From Jeongeupia sp. USM3 (lineage in GTDB: Bacteria > Pseudomonadota > Gammaproteobacteria > Burkholderiales > Chitinibacteraceae): a stretch of 64,000 nt of DNA. Below are positions 8,958 through 20,418 of this stretch, one piece after another. The stretch lies in the NCBI RefSeq assembly GCF_001808185.1, contig NZ_CP017668.1, positions 3,720,001 to 3,784,000 of the forward strand, written 5' to 3'. A model generated the notes under the pieces. The model saw nothing but the letters and a program-made list of their open reading frames with translations, ran no database searches and was not told the DNA's origin. The position numbers and the translations under genes were made by a program. Each line of letters opens with the position of its first letter. The first letter of the stretch is position 1.

Positions 8958-10013
8958 ATGCCGCTCTATCTCGCCAAACGCCTGCTGCTGATGTTGCCGA
9001 CGCTGTTCGGCATCCTGCTGGTGACGTTTGCGGTGATCCAGTTCGTGCCCGGCGGGCCGGCCGACGAGCTGATCCAGCAGCTCAGGGGCACGTCGACGCT
9101 TGCCGAAGCCAGCGGGGGCGGCGGCTCGGCGGCGCGGCTCGGCCATCGCGGGCTCGATGCACAGCAACTGGCCGAAATCCGCGCACTGTACGGCTTCGAC
9201 AAGCCGGTGGCCGAGCGCTTCTGGCTGATGATCAAGCAGTACCTGCATTTCGATCTGGGCCAGAGCTATTTTCACCAAGAGGACGTGTGGACGCTGATCA
9301 AGTCCAAGCTGCCGGTGTCGGCCAGCCTCGGCGTCTGGAGCTTCATCATCGTCTACGCGGTATCGCTGCCGCTCGGCGTGGCCAAGGCGATGCGGCACGG
9401 TAGCCGCTTCGACTGGCTGACGACGCTGGTGCTGATGATCGGCTACGCGATTCCCGGCTTCGTGCTCGGCGTGCTGCTGCTGGTGCTGTTCGGCGGCGGC
9501 AGCTTCTGGCAGCTGTTTCCGCTGCGCGGGCTGACGTCGGACGGCTGGGAGAGCCTGTCGCTGCTCGGCAAGGTCACCGATTACCTGTGGCACCTGGTGC
9601 TGCCGATCTCGGCGATGGTCGTCGGCAGCTTCGCGTCGGTGACCCTGCTGACCAAGAACAGCCTGCTGGAGGAAATCCGCAAGCAGTACGTGCTGACCGC
9701 ACGCGCCAAGGGGCTCTCGGAGCGGCGCGTGTTGTGGGGGCACGTGTTCCGCAATGCGATGATCCCGATCGTCACCGGCTTTCCGGCGGCCTTCGTCGGC
9801 GCGTTCTTTACCGGCAGCCTCTTGATCGAGACGCTGTTCTCGCTCGACGGCCTCGGCCTGCTGTCGTACGAGTCGGTGATCCGCCGCGACTATCCGGTGG
9901 TGATGGGCGCGCTCTACCTGTTTTCGCTGATCGGGTTGCTGACCAAGCTGCTGTCGGACCTGTGCTACGTGCTGGTCGACCCGCGCCTGCGCTTCGAGGG
10001 AGTCGAGGCATGA
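8958..10013 (+). CDS. yejB: peptide ABC transporter permease YejB
   Basis: Inner-membrane permease (351 aa) of the DppB/OppB type with about six helices. Features seen are the N-terminal YLAKRLLLMLPTLFGILLVTF, the periplasmic region containing LYGFDKPVAERFWLMIKQYLHFDLGQSY, and the cytoplasmic EAA loop (TARAKGLSERRVLWGHVFRNAMIP). ATG 8958 is used because it opens directly with the first helix; E. coli YejB is 364 aa. The stop codon overlaps the yejE start (ATGA), so the two permeases are translationally coupled. Confidence 0.92.
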   Translation: MPLYLAKRLLLMLPTLFGILLVTFAVIQFVPGGPADELIQQLRGTSTLAEASGGGGSAARLGHRGLDAQQLAEIRALYGFDKPVAERFWLMIKQYLHFDLGQSYFHQEDVWTLIKSKLPVSASLGVWSFIIVYAVSLPLGVAKAMRHGSRFDWLTTLVLMIGYAIPGFVLGVLLLVLFGGGSFWQLFPLRGLTSDGWESLSLLGKVTDYLWHLVLPISAMVVGSFASVTLLTKNSLLEEIRKQYVLTARAKGLSERRVLWGHVFRNAMIPIVTGFPAAFVGAFFTGSLLIETLFSLDGLGLLSYESVIRRDYPVVMGALYLFSLIGLLTKLLSDLCYVLVDPRLRFEGVEA

Positions 10014-11098
10014 AGCCGATCCTCGAGCCGGTACTGGACGGCGCGTTCGAAGCCAAGGCAAGCCCTGTACCCGGCCTGCCGCTGTCGCCATGGCGGCGCG
10101 CGTGGCGGCGTTTCCGCGCCCAGCGCCTGGGTTTCTACAGCCTTGTGCTGCTGAGCGCGCTGTTCGTACTCAGCCTTGGCGCCGAACTGCTCTCGAACGA
10201 CAAGCCGCTCGTCGTCCGCTACCACGATGCCTGGTACTTCCCGTTGGCGAAGGACTACCCGGAGACCGAGTTCGGCGGCGATTTTCCGACGCCGGCCGAC
10301 TATCTCGACCCCTACATCAGCGACCGGCTCACCAGCAACGGCAACTGGGCGCTGTTCGCGCCGAACCGCTATGCCGCGAACACGATCAACTATTTTGCGC
10401 CGAGCCCGAACCCGGCGGCGCCGTCGCGGGAAAACTGGCTCGGCACCGACGACCGCGGCCGCGACGTGCTGGCGCGGCTGGTCTACGGCTTCCGCGTGTC
10501 CCTGCTGTTCGGTCTGGCGCTGACGGTGATCGGTTGCGCGCTCGGCATCGTCGCCGGGGCGGTCCAGGGCTATTTCGCCGGCAAGGTCGATCTCGTCGCC
10601 CAGCGCGTGATCGAGGTCTGGAGCGCGATGCCCGAGCTCTACCTCTTGCTGATCTTTGCGTCGATGTTCGAACCCAGCCTGCTGATCCTGCTGGTGCTGC
10701 TGTCGGTGTTCGGCTGGATGGGGCTGGCCGATTACGTGCGGGCCGAGTTCCTGCGCAACCGCAACCTCGAATACGTGCTGGCGGCGAGGGCGTTGGGGCT
10801 CTCGGACTGGCAGATCATCCGGCGCCACCTGCTGCCGAACTCGCTGACCGCGGTGATTGCCTTCCTGCCGTTCCGGATGTCCGGCGCGGTGCTGGCACTG
10901 ACGAGCTTCGATTTCCTCGGTCTTGGTGTGCCGGCGAGCACGCCGTCGCTGGGCGAATTGCTGGCGCAGGGCAAGGCCAACCTCGATGCGTGGTGGATCT
11001 CGCTGCCGACCTTCGCGGTGCTGGTCGGCATGCTGCTGCTGCTGGTGTTCATCGGCGAGGCGCTGCGCGCGGCGCTCGATCCGCGCGCCGACGCATGA
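10010..11098 (+). CDS. yejE: peptide ABC transporter permease YejE
   Basis: Second permease (362 aa) of the Yej importer, DppC/OppC type. It has one helix near the N terminus (LVLLSALFVLSLGAELL), then a long periplasmic domain with NWLGTDDRGRDVLARLVYGFR, the hallmark of this permease class. The EAA loop is AARALGLSDWQIIRRHLLPN. It overlaps yejB by four bases. Its stop codon runs straight into a strong bidirectional terminator at 11098-11123. The ATPase partner yejF is 2.3 kb away on the same strand. Confidence 0.92.
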   Translation: MKPILEPVLDGAFEAKASPVPGLPLSPWRRAWRRFRAQRLGFYSLVLLSALFVLSLGAELLSNDKPLVVRYHDAWYFPLAKDYPETEFGGDFPTPADYLDPYISDRLTSNGNWALFAPNRYAANTINYFAPSPNPAAPSRENWLGTDDRGRDVLARLVYGFRVSLLFGLALTVIGCALGIVAGAVQGYFAGKVDLVAQRVIEVWSAMPELYLLLIFASMFEPSLLILLVLLSVFGWMGLADYVRAEFLRNRNLEYVLAARALGLSDWQIIRRHLLPNSLTAVIAFLPFRMSGAVLALTSFDFLGLGVPASTPSLGELLAQGKANLDAWWISLPTFAVLVGMLLLLVFIGEALRAALDPRADA

Positions 11099-11123
11099 AA
11101 AAACCGGCCAGCGGCCGGTTTTT
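11098..11123. terminator. bidirectional Rho-independent terminator
   Basis: Perfect 11-bp stem AAAAACCGGCC / GGCCGGTTTTT with an AGC loop. It starts inside the yejE stop codon and ends 15 bases before the stop of the opposing DUF2502-like gene, so with A and T runs on both sides it can serve both. Confidence 0.9.
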
Positions 11124-11137
11124 CCGGTGAGCAACGG

Positions 11138-11509
11138 TCAGCAGTTGCCTTTCTTGGCCTGACCCGGCGGGCAGTGGTAGCCGCCACGGTCGTCGTCATC
11201 ACGGTCGTGATGCTTGTACTTGCCGTTCTTCTTCCACCACTTCTCGTCGCGGTAGCGACCGCCGTCCCAGTAATAGCCGCGCGGATTGCGGTAGCCGTAC
11301 TTCGGATGGTATTGCGGGTGGGCGTTCCACCACGACGGGTCGCGGTAGCGGCCGTCGTACCAGTAGTAACCGCGGTTGTCGCGATCACCGATGTAGACCG
11401 ATACGCCGGGGACCGAAACGCCGATGCTGACGTCGGCGGCCTGCGCCGCCAGTGGTGCCATGAGCGGCAGCGCCGCGAGCAGGCCGATGAACAGTGCCTT
11501 CTTCATCAT
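11138..11509 (-). CDS. exported DUF2502-like Tyr/Trp-rich protein
   Basis: 123-residue periplasmic or outer-surface protein. Signal peptide MMKKALFIGLLAALPLMAPLAAQA is cleaved before ADVS. The mature part starts VSIGVSVPGVSVYIGDRDNRG and then repeats a short motif, once as YYWYDGRYRDPSWWNAH and once as YYWDGGRYRDEKWWKKN, with a His/Asp-rich stretch and two Cys near the C terminus. This layout resembles E. coli YpeC (DUF2502), whose role is unknown. Start could also be the second Met. Confidence 0.7.
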   Translation of the reverse strand: MMKKALFIGLLAALPLMAPLAAQAADVSIGVSVPGVSVYIGDRDNRGYYWYDGRYRDPSWWNAHPQYHPKYGYRNPRGYYWDGGRYRDEKWWKKNGKYKHHDRDDDDRGGYHCPPGQAKKGNC

Positions 11510-11575
11510 GGTGGTCCTGTGAAACGATAATGAATCCAGTCTACAGCCATGCCCGCATGACGGCTGTGTAGCAGT

Positions 11576-13312
11576 TCACACCTTGGCCGGCTGGCCCAGC
11601 TTCAGGCCGACGCGGGTGATCCGGCCGCGTTCGACCTCGCGTACGGTCAGCAGCAGCGTGCCGAAGCTGACCTGGTCGCCGACAACCGCGTGGCGTCCCA
11701 GCCGGGCATTGATCAGCGCGGCGACGTCGAATTCGGCCTCCTTCTCGTTGAGGGGGCTGTCGTAGAGTTCGGCAAGCGCTTGCAGCGGCGCGTCGCCGTC
11801 GATGACGAAGTCGCCGAAAAAGGCGCGCTCGTAGGCCATCCGCCGGCTTTGCGCCTCGCCGTACCAGCGGCCGAGTTCGGGCAGCGCCGCTTCGGTCGCG
11901 GCGAGCACGATCAGGTCGCCGGTCTGCAAGCGCTCGGCCTGACGCGGCAGCACCAGCCGCGCACCGCGCAGCACGGCCAGCGGCTTGGCGCTGCCGTGTT
12001 CGAGGTGGGGCGCGGCGTGCGGCACGCTGTGGTCGGCCGGTGCATCGGCGGCGATCCGGTACTGGACGAGCTGCCAGTCGGCACGCCCGGGTTGCCGCAG
12101 GCCGTGCCGCGCCAGCGGTTCGGGGTAGTCGGGCACTTCGACGTGGCAACGCTTGGCCATCCACGGCACCAGCGTGCCCTGGATCAGCAGCGAGGCGAGC
12201 ACGACGGCAAAGGCAATGTCGAACAGTGCGACCGAGCCGTCGACGCCGGCCATGATCGGAAAGGTCGCCAATACGATGGGGACCGCGCCGCGCAGGCCGA
12301 CCCAGCTGACGAAAACGATCTCGCGCCGGCTGAACTTCAGCGGCACGAGGCAGAGCGCGACGGCGATCGGCCGGGCGACGAGCATCAGGAAGGCGGCAAA
12401 GGCGAGGCTGGGGCCGATTTCGGGCAGCAGCCGGCTCGGCGTCACCAGCAGGCCGAGCAGCAGGAACATGCCGGCCTGCGCCAGCCAGGCCAGACCATCC
12501 ATCATCCCCTGGACGCTTTCGCCCGCCGGCAGCGGCCGGTTGCCGATCACGAGGCCGGCGAGGTAGATCGCCAGGAAGCCGCTGCCGCCGACCGTGTTGA
12601 CCGCGGCGAAGATCATCAGCCCGCCGCCGAGAATCAGCAGCGGGTAGAGGCTTTCGGCGAGCGCGAACCGCGCGGCGGCGCGCGAGATCAGCCAGCCGCC
12701 GGCGAGGCCGCCGAGCGCGCCGAAACCGAATTGGCGCAGGAACTCGGCGATCATGCTCAGCGTGCCGGGCTGGCTCGATCCGGTCATCACGCTCAGCAGG
12801 GTGATGACGAGAAAGATCGCCATCGGGTCGTTGGCACCCGATTCGATCTCCAGCGTTGCGCCGACGCGCTCGTTGAGCCGCACGCCGCCGTAGCGCAATT
12901 GCGCGAACACCGCTGCGGCGTCGGTCGAGCCGACGATGGCGCCGAGCAGCAGCGCGTGCAGCCACGGCAGGCCGAGCAGCCACGCCGCGAACACCCCGGC
13001 CAGCCCGGCCGACACCAGCACGCCGAGCGTCGCGAGCGACAGCGCAGGTTTGAGCGCGACGCGAAAGCTCCGGATGCGCGTCTGCAGCCCGCCGGCGAGC
13101 AGGATCACCGCAAGCGCGACGTTGCCGACGCCGAAGGCGAGCGGATAGTTGCTGAACTGGATCTGGCCCGGACCGCTGTCGCCGGCGAGCATGCCGACGC
13201 CGAGAAAGACCAGCAGCAGCGGCAGGCCCAGCCGGGCGGTGATCGCGCTCGACAAGGTGGCCAGCAAGAGCAGGAAGCTGCCGAGCAGCAGCCAGTAATT
13301 CAGTTGTCCCAT
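11576..13312 (-). CDS. nhaP2: NhaP2-type K+(Na+)/H+ antiporter
   Basis: Monovalent cation:proton antiporter of the CPA1 family (578 aa, the same length as I recall for E. coli NhaP2). About 12 helices occupy residues 1-390. The conserved core is LGAIVGSTDAAAVFAQLR and LEIESGANDPMAIFL, the latter carrying the paired acidic site. The soluble C terminus has a TrkA-C/RCK-like domain (LVLPRQAERLQTGDLIVLAATEAALPEL) followed by a CorC/HlyC-type transporter-associated domain. ATG 13312 gives MGQLNYWLLLGS; the longer open frame upstream runs antisense into yejF and is not coding. It diverges from yejF across 78 bases. Confidence 0.88.
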   Translation of the reverse strand: MGQLNYWLLLGSFLLLLATLSSAITARLGLPLLLVFLGVGMLAGDSGPGQIQFSNYPLAFGVGNVALAVILLAGGLQTRIRSFRVALKPALSLATLGVLVSAGLAGVFAAWLLGLPWLHALLLGAIVGSTDAAAVFAQLRYGGVRLNERVGATLEIESGANDPMAIFLVITLLSVMTGSSQPGTLSMIAEFLRQFGFGALGGLAGGWLISRAAARFALAESLYPLLILGGGLMIFAAVNTVGGSGFLAIYLAGLVIGNRPLPAGESVQGMMDGLAWLAQAGMFLLLGLLVTPSRLLPEIGPSLAFAAFLMLVARPIAVALCLVPLKFSRREIVFVSWVGLRGAVPIVLATFPIMAGVDGSVALFDIAFAVVLASLLIQGTLVPWMAKRCHVEVPDYPEPLARHGLRQPGRADWQLVQYRIAADAPADHSVPHAAPHLEHGSAKPLAVLRGARLVLPRQAERLQTGDLIVLAATEAALPELGRWYGEAQSRRMAYERAFFGDFVIDGDAPLQALAELYDSPLNEKEAEFDVAALINARLGRHAVVGDQVSFGTLLLTVREVERGRITRVGLKLGQPAKV

Positions 13313-13341
13313 CAAAATCCAGAAAGTTTTACCGTAAGTAA

Positions 13342-13362
13342 GTTCCCGAAAAGTCCGGGAAC
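13342..13362. promoter_or_regulatory. inverted repeat between divergent nhaP2 and yejF
   Basis: GTTCCCG and CGGGAAC are separated by seven bases (13342-13348 and 13356-13362), 29 bases before the yejF start. It could be an operator for one or both divergent genes or a leader hairpin; the sequence alone does not decide. Confidence 0.35.
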
Positions 13363-13390
13363 CGTGCCGTTTGTAACATAAGATGGACCC

Positions 13391-14992
13391 ATGATGCCGC
13401 ATGCCGCCACACACCTCCTTGATGTGCACGCACTCAGCGTGAATTACCCCGGTGCTTCCGCGCCGGCGGTCGACGCCGTCGGCTTTACGCTGGCGGCCGG
13501 TGAAACGCTGGCCATCGTCGGCGGCTCGGGGTCGGGCAAGAGCGTGACCGCCAGGGCGCTGATGCGGCTCGATCCGGATGCACGCTGCAGCGGCCGGGTC
13601 CTGTTCGCCGGCGACGACGTGCTGGCGATGTCGCGGCGGCAATTGCGCGGGCTGCGCGGCGCCGGGATCGGCATGGTGTTCCAGGAGCCGCTGTCGGCGC
13701 TGAACCCGGTGATGAGCGTCGCCGCGCAGCTCGGCGAAGCGCTGGCGCTGCATCGCGGTCTGGGCGGCCGTGCGGCGCAGGCCGAGATGGCCGCGCTGCT
13801 GCAGCGTGTCGGGCTCGACGAAACGATGCTGGCACGCTTCCCGCACCAGCTCTCCGGCGGCCAGCGGCAGCGGGTGCTGATCGCGATCGCGCTGGCCGGC
13901 ACCCCCAGGCTGCTGGTCGCCGACGAGCCGACGACGGCGCTCGACGCCCACCTGCGCCGCCAGGTGCTCGCGCTGCTCAAGTCACTGGCGACCGAATCGG
14001 GCATGGGCCTGCTGCTGATCTCGCACGACTTGCCGCTGGTGCGCGATTTCGCCGACCGCGTCGCGGTGATGCACGAAGGCCGCATCGTCGAGATGGCGGA
14101 AACGGAGCGACTGTTTGCCGCGCCGGCACACCCGTACACGAAGGCCCTGCTGGCGGCGCGCAGCGTCCGGCTGGCGCGGCCGATCGCCGATGACGCAAGG
14201 CCGCTGCTGCGCGCCACCGGCCTGCATTGCCGTTACCGCCGTTCGCGCGGCTGGCTGCGTCGTCCGGAACACGTCGATGCGCTGTCGTCGGTCGATTTCT
14301 CGCTGGCGCGCGGCGAGACGCTCGGCGTCGTCGGCGCGTCCGGCTCGGGCAAGACCACGCTGGGACTGGCGCTGCTGCGTCTGGTGCGTGAAGCCCGCGG
14401 CAGCATCGCATTCCACCTCGGCGACGACGTGCTGCCGCTCGATGCGCTCTCGGGCAGCGCGCTGCGCCGGGCGCGGCGGCATCTGCAGGTCGTGCTGCAG
14501 GATCCCTTCGCGTCGCTGTCGCCGCGGCTCACCGTCGGCGAGATCGTCGGCGAGGGTCTGAAGGTCCATCAGCCCGATCTCGACCCGCTCGAGCGGCGGC
14601 GACAGGTGATCGCGGCGCTGGCCGAGGTCGGCCTTACGGCCGACGTGGCCGACCGCTATCCGCATGCGTTTTCGGGCGGACAGCGGCAGCGGATCGCCAT
14701 CGCCCGGGCGCTGATCGTCTCGCCGGACGTGCTGGTGCTCGACGAGCCAACGTCGGCGCTCGACGCGCATATCGCCGTGCAGGTGCTGACGCTGCTGGCC
14801 GAGCTGCAGCATCGCCGCGGCATCGGCTACGTGCTGATCACGCACGATCTTGCCGTCGTCCGCGCGCTGGCGCACCGGGTCATGGTGCTGCACGCGGGCG
14901 AGGTCGTCGAGCAGGGCGCGGTCGATGCAGTGTTCGCGGCGCCGTCGAATCCTTACACCAGATCGCTGATTTCGGCCGCAGCACTGCCCTGA
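13391..14992 (+). CDS. yejF: peptide ABC transporter ATPase YejF (double domain)
   Basis: Single polypeptide with two ABC ATPase domains (533 aa; E. coli YejF 529 aa) that powers YejBE. Domain 1 has Walker A GGSGSGKS near residue 44, signature LSGGQRQRV and Walker B LLVADEP. Domain 2 has Walker A GASGSGKT near residue 320, signature FSGGQRQRI and Walker B VLVLDEP. Both halves carry the oligopeptide-type C-terminal motif (AHPYTKALLAA and SNPYTRSLISA). It is separated from yejE by the DUF2502-like and antiporter genes on the other strand, so it must have its own promoter. Confidence 0.92.
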   Translation: MMPHAATHLLDVHALSVNYPGASAPAVDAVGFTLAAGETLAIVGGSGSGKSVTARALMRLDPDARCSGRVLFAGDDVLAMSRRQLRGLRGAGIGMVFQEPLSALNPVMSVAAQLGEALALHRGLGGRAAQAEMAALLQRVGLDETMLARFPHQLSGGQRQRVLIAIALAGTPRLLVADEPTTALDAHLRRQVLALLKSLATESGMGLLLISHDLPLVRDFADRVAVMHEGRIVEMAETERLFAAPAHPYTKALLAARSVRLARPIADDARPLLRATGLHCRYRRSRGWLRRPEHVDALSSVDFSLARGETLGVVGASGSGKTTLGLALLRLVREARGSIAFHLGDDVLPLDALSGSALRRARRHLQVVLQDPFASLSPRLTVGEIVGEGLKVHQPDLDPLERRRQVIAALAEVGLTADVADRYPHAFSGGQRQRIAIARALIVSPDVLVLDEPTSALDAHIAVQVLTLLAELQHRRGIGYVLITHDLAVVRALAHRVMVLHAGEVVEQGAVDAVFAAPSNPYTRSLISAAALP

Positions 14993-15118
14993 GTACGTGC
15001 GCCGTCAACGGTGTGTCATCAGGGGCAGACACTGCCGATTACACCTATAAGTATTCGGTAATATTTGTTCTAATATGCGGCCCATCAATATAACCATAAC
15101 AATGGTAGGGATATTGAA

Positions 15119-16696
15119 ATGCGTCGCAACGAACCGGTGACAGGGCGGGAAATCAAGGTCGACCCGCATCGCCCGCTTGTCAGTAAAACCGATCTGAAGG
15201 GCAGGATCACCTACGCAAATCCAGCATTTACTGACATCTGCGGTTTCAGCCGGGACGAACTGCTCGGCAGCCCGCACAATCTGGTCCGCCATCCGGACAT
15301 GCCGCCGGCGGCCTTTGCCGACCTGTGGCAAACCTTGCAGGCAGACCTGCCGTGGCGGGGCATCGTCAAGAACCGCGCCAGGAACGGCGACCACTACTGG
15401 GTCGAAGCCTTCGTTACGCCGCTTTTGAGCAACGGCGAAAAAACCGGCTACATGTCGGTACGCAATGCGCCGAGTGAAGCGCAGATCCGCGATGCCGAGG
15501 CGCTTTACGGCGCGGTGAACCAGCGGCAGGCGTCGCTGCCGCCAACGCGCTGGCCGAGCACGCTGGCACTGCAGTGGCGGCTGGCGCTGGTGCTTGCCGT
15601 GCTGCTGGCGCTGTCCGGTGCGGCGCTGTGGGTCGAGCCGCTTTACTGCCTGATCGTTGCGACTGGCGTTGCCGCCGCCGGCTGGGTGTGGCTGCGGGCG
15701 AGCTGGCAGGCGCCGCTGGCGGCCGCCAGCGCGGCGATCGGGCAGATGGCCGAAGGCAACTTCCGCTTCGAGACCCGTACCGGTGCGCCGCACGAATGCG
15801 CGCGCCTGCTGCTGCAGATCGAGGCGATGCGGATCAGCCTGCGTGCGGTGATCGCCGACGTCGTTTCGGCGGCCGACACCGTGGGCGAGCGTGCCGGCAA
15901 GGTCGCCGGCGATACGGCGTCGATGAGCGAACGCGCGCATTCGCAGTCCGACGGCGTGGCCGGTGTGGCCGCGGCGCTCGAGCAACTGACCGTTTCGGTC
16001 GACGAAATCCACGACTCGACGCGGCAGAGCGCGGCCCATGCCGATCGGGCCGGCGAACTGGCCAGGCGCGGCAGCGGGGAGATGCGTGCAGCGCAGCAGG
16101 CGACGCAACAGGTTGTCGCCGTCGTCGACACGGCGCGCGAGACGCTGGGGGCGCTGTCCGATGCCGTTCATAATATCGACACCGTGACACGGACGATCCG
16201 CGAGATTGCCGACCAGACCAATCTGCTGGCGCTCAACGCGGCGATCGAGGCCGCGCGTGCCGGCGAGCAGGGACGCGGCTTTGCCGTCGTCGCCGACGAA
16301 GTCCGCAAGCTCGCCGAACGGACCAGCCAGAGCACCGCTGACATCAGCGCAACGATTGCCACCATCGCCGAGCGCTCCGGTCTGGCGCAGGCGAGCATGG
16401 GGCAGGCGGTCGATGCGGTGCGGCAGGGTACGGCGATGATCGACGACTGCGAGCGGACGCTGCAGCAGATCTGTGACGCGAGCGGCGGCGTCGAGCGGTC
16501 GGCGCACGAGATTGACGGCATGCTCCGGCAGCAATCGCAGGCGGCCACCGAGGTCGCGGCGCGGATGGAAAAAATCAGCGCACTGACCGAGCAGAACGGT
16601 GCGGCGAATGCCGGCATCAGCGATGCCGCAGCCGCACTGTCGACGGTGGCCAACGAGCTGCACGCGATGCTGCAGCAGTTCGAGAAATCGCGCTGA
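15119..16696 (+). CDS. Aer-like methyl-accepting chemotaxis protein with PAS domain
   Basis: Chemoreceptor (525 aa) likely to sense redox state or oxygen through an N-terminal cytoplasmic PAS domain (residues 15-130; ITYANPAFTDICGFSRDELLG and MPPAAFADLWQTL), the arrangement of E. coli Aer. Two adjacent helices near residues 155-195 (WRLALVLAVLLALSGAAL, EPLYCLIVATGVAAAGWVWL) form a hairpin with almost no periplasmic part. A HAMP-like stretch and the signalling domain follow, with the conserved tip IREIADQTNLLALNAAIEAA. FAD binding is inferred from the Aer likeness. The upstream gap is AT-rich, but I could not pick a flagellar-type promoter. No che gene is nearby. Confidence 0.88.
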   Translation: MRRNEPVTGREIKVDPHRPLVSKTDLKGRITYANPAFTDICGFSRDELLGSPHNLVRHPDMPPAAFADLWQTLQADLPWRGIVKNRARNGDHYWVEAFVTPLLSNGEKTGYMSVRNAPSEAQIRDAEALYGAVNQRQASLPPTRWPSTLALQWRLALVLAVLLALSGAALWVEPLYCLIVATGVAAAGWVWLRASWQAPLAAASAAIGQMAEGNFRFETRTGAPHECARLLLQIEAMRISLRAVIADVVSAADTVGERAGKVAGDTASMSERAHSQSDGVAGVAAALEQLTVSVDEIHDSTRQSAAHADRAGELARRGSGEMRAAQQATQQVVAVVDTARETLGALSDAVHNIDTVTRTIREIADQTNLLALNAAIEAARAGEQGRGFAVVADEVRKLAERTSQSTADISATIATIAERSGLAQASMGQAVDAVRQGTAMIDDCERTLQQICDASGGVERSAHEIDGMLRQQSQAATEVAARMEKISALTEQNGAANAGISDAAAALSTVANELHAMLQQFEKSR

Positions 16697-16700
16697 CCGG

Positions 16701-17621
<921 letters not shown>

Positions 17622-17705
17622 GGGTTCTCCGTGGGTTTGCGGTCTTCCTTCCACATCGGGGGTGTTCGGCGCGATTCAAGCCGTCATTCTGCCCGCTGTC
17701 GCCGG

Positions 17706-17734
17706 TAATAAAACACCCCGCGGCGCGGGGTGTG
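17706..17734 (-). terminator. clpB terminator
   Basis: On the minus strand, CACCCCGC and GCGGGGTG form an 8-bp stem with a three-base loop, followed by TTTTATTAC, 15 bases past the clpB stop. This is a standard Rho-independent terminator. Confidence 0.85.
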
Positions 17735-17748
17735 GCGAGGATGGCGCA

Positions 17749-20325
<2,577 letters not shown>

Positions 20326-20362
20326 GGTTTCTCCTCGCAGGCAGAAGTTCTGTATGCATGCT

Positions 20363-20390
20363 AGATGGAGCAGGCCCCTCGCATTTCAAG
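20363..20390 (-). promoter_or_regulatory. sigma-32 (heat-shock) promoter of clpB
   Basis: On the minus strand CTTGAAA (20384-20390) is followed after 13 bases by CTCCATCT (20363-20370). The E. coli sigma-32 consensus is CTTGAAA, 11-16 bases, CCCCATNT, so the match is nearly perfect. It ends 38 bases before the clpB ATG. Confidence 0.85.
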
Positions 20391-20418
20391 CGGAAAAACC
20401 ACCGGCCCGGCAGGGGGA

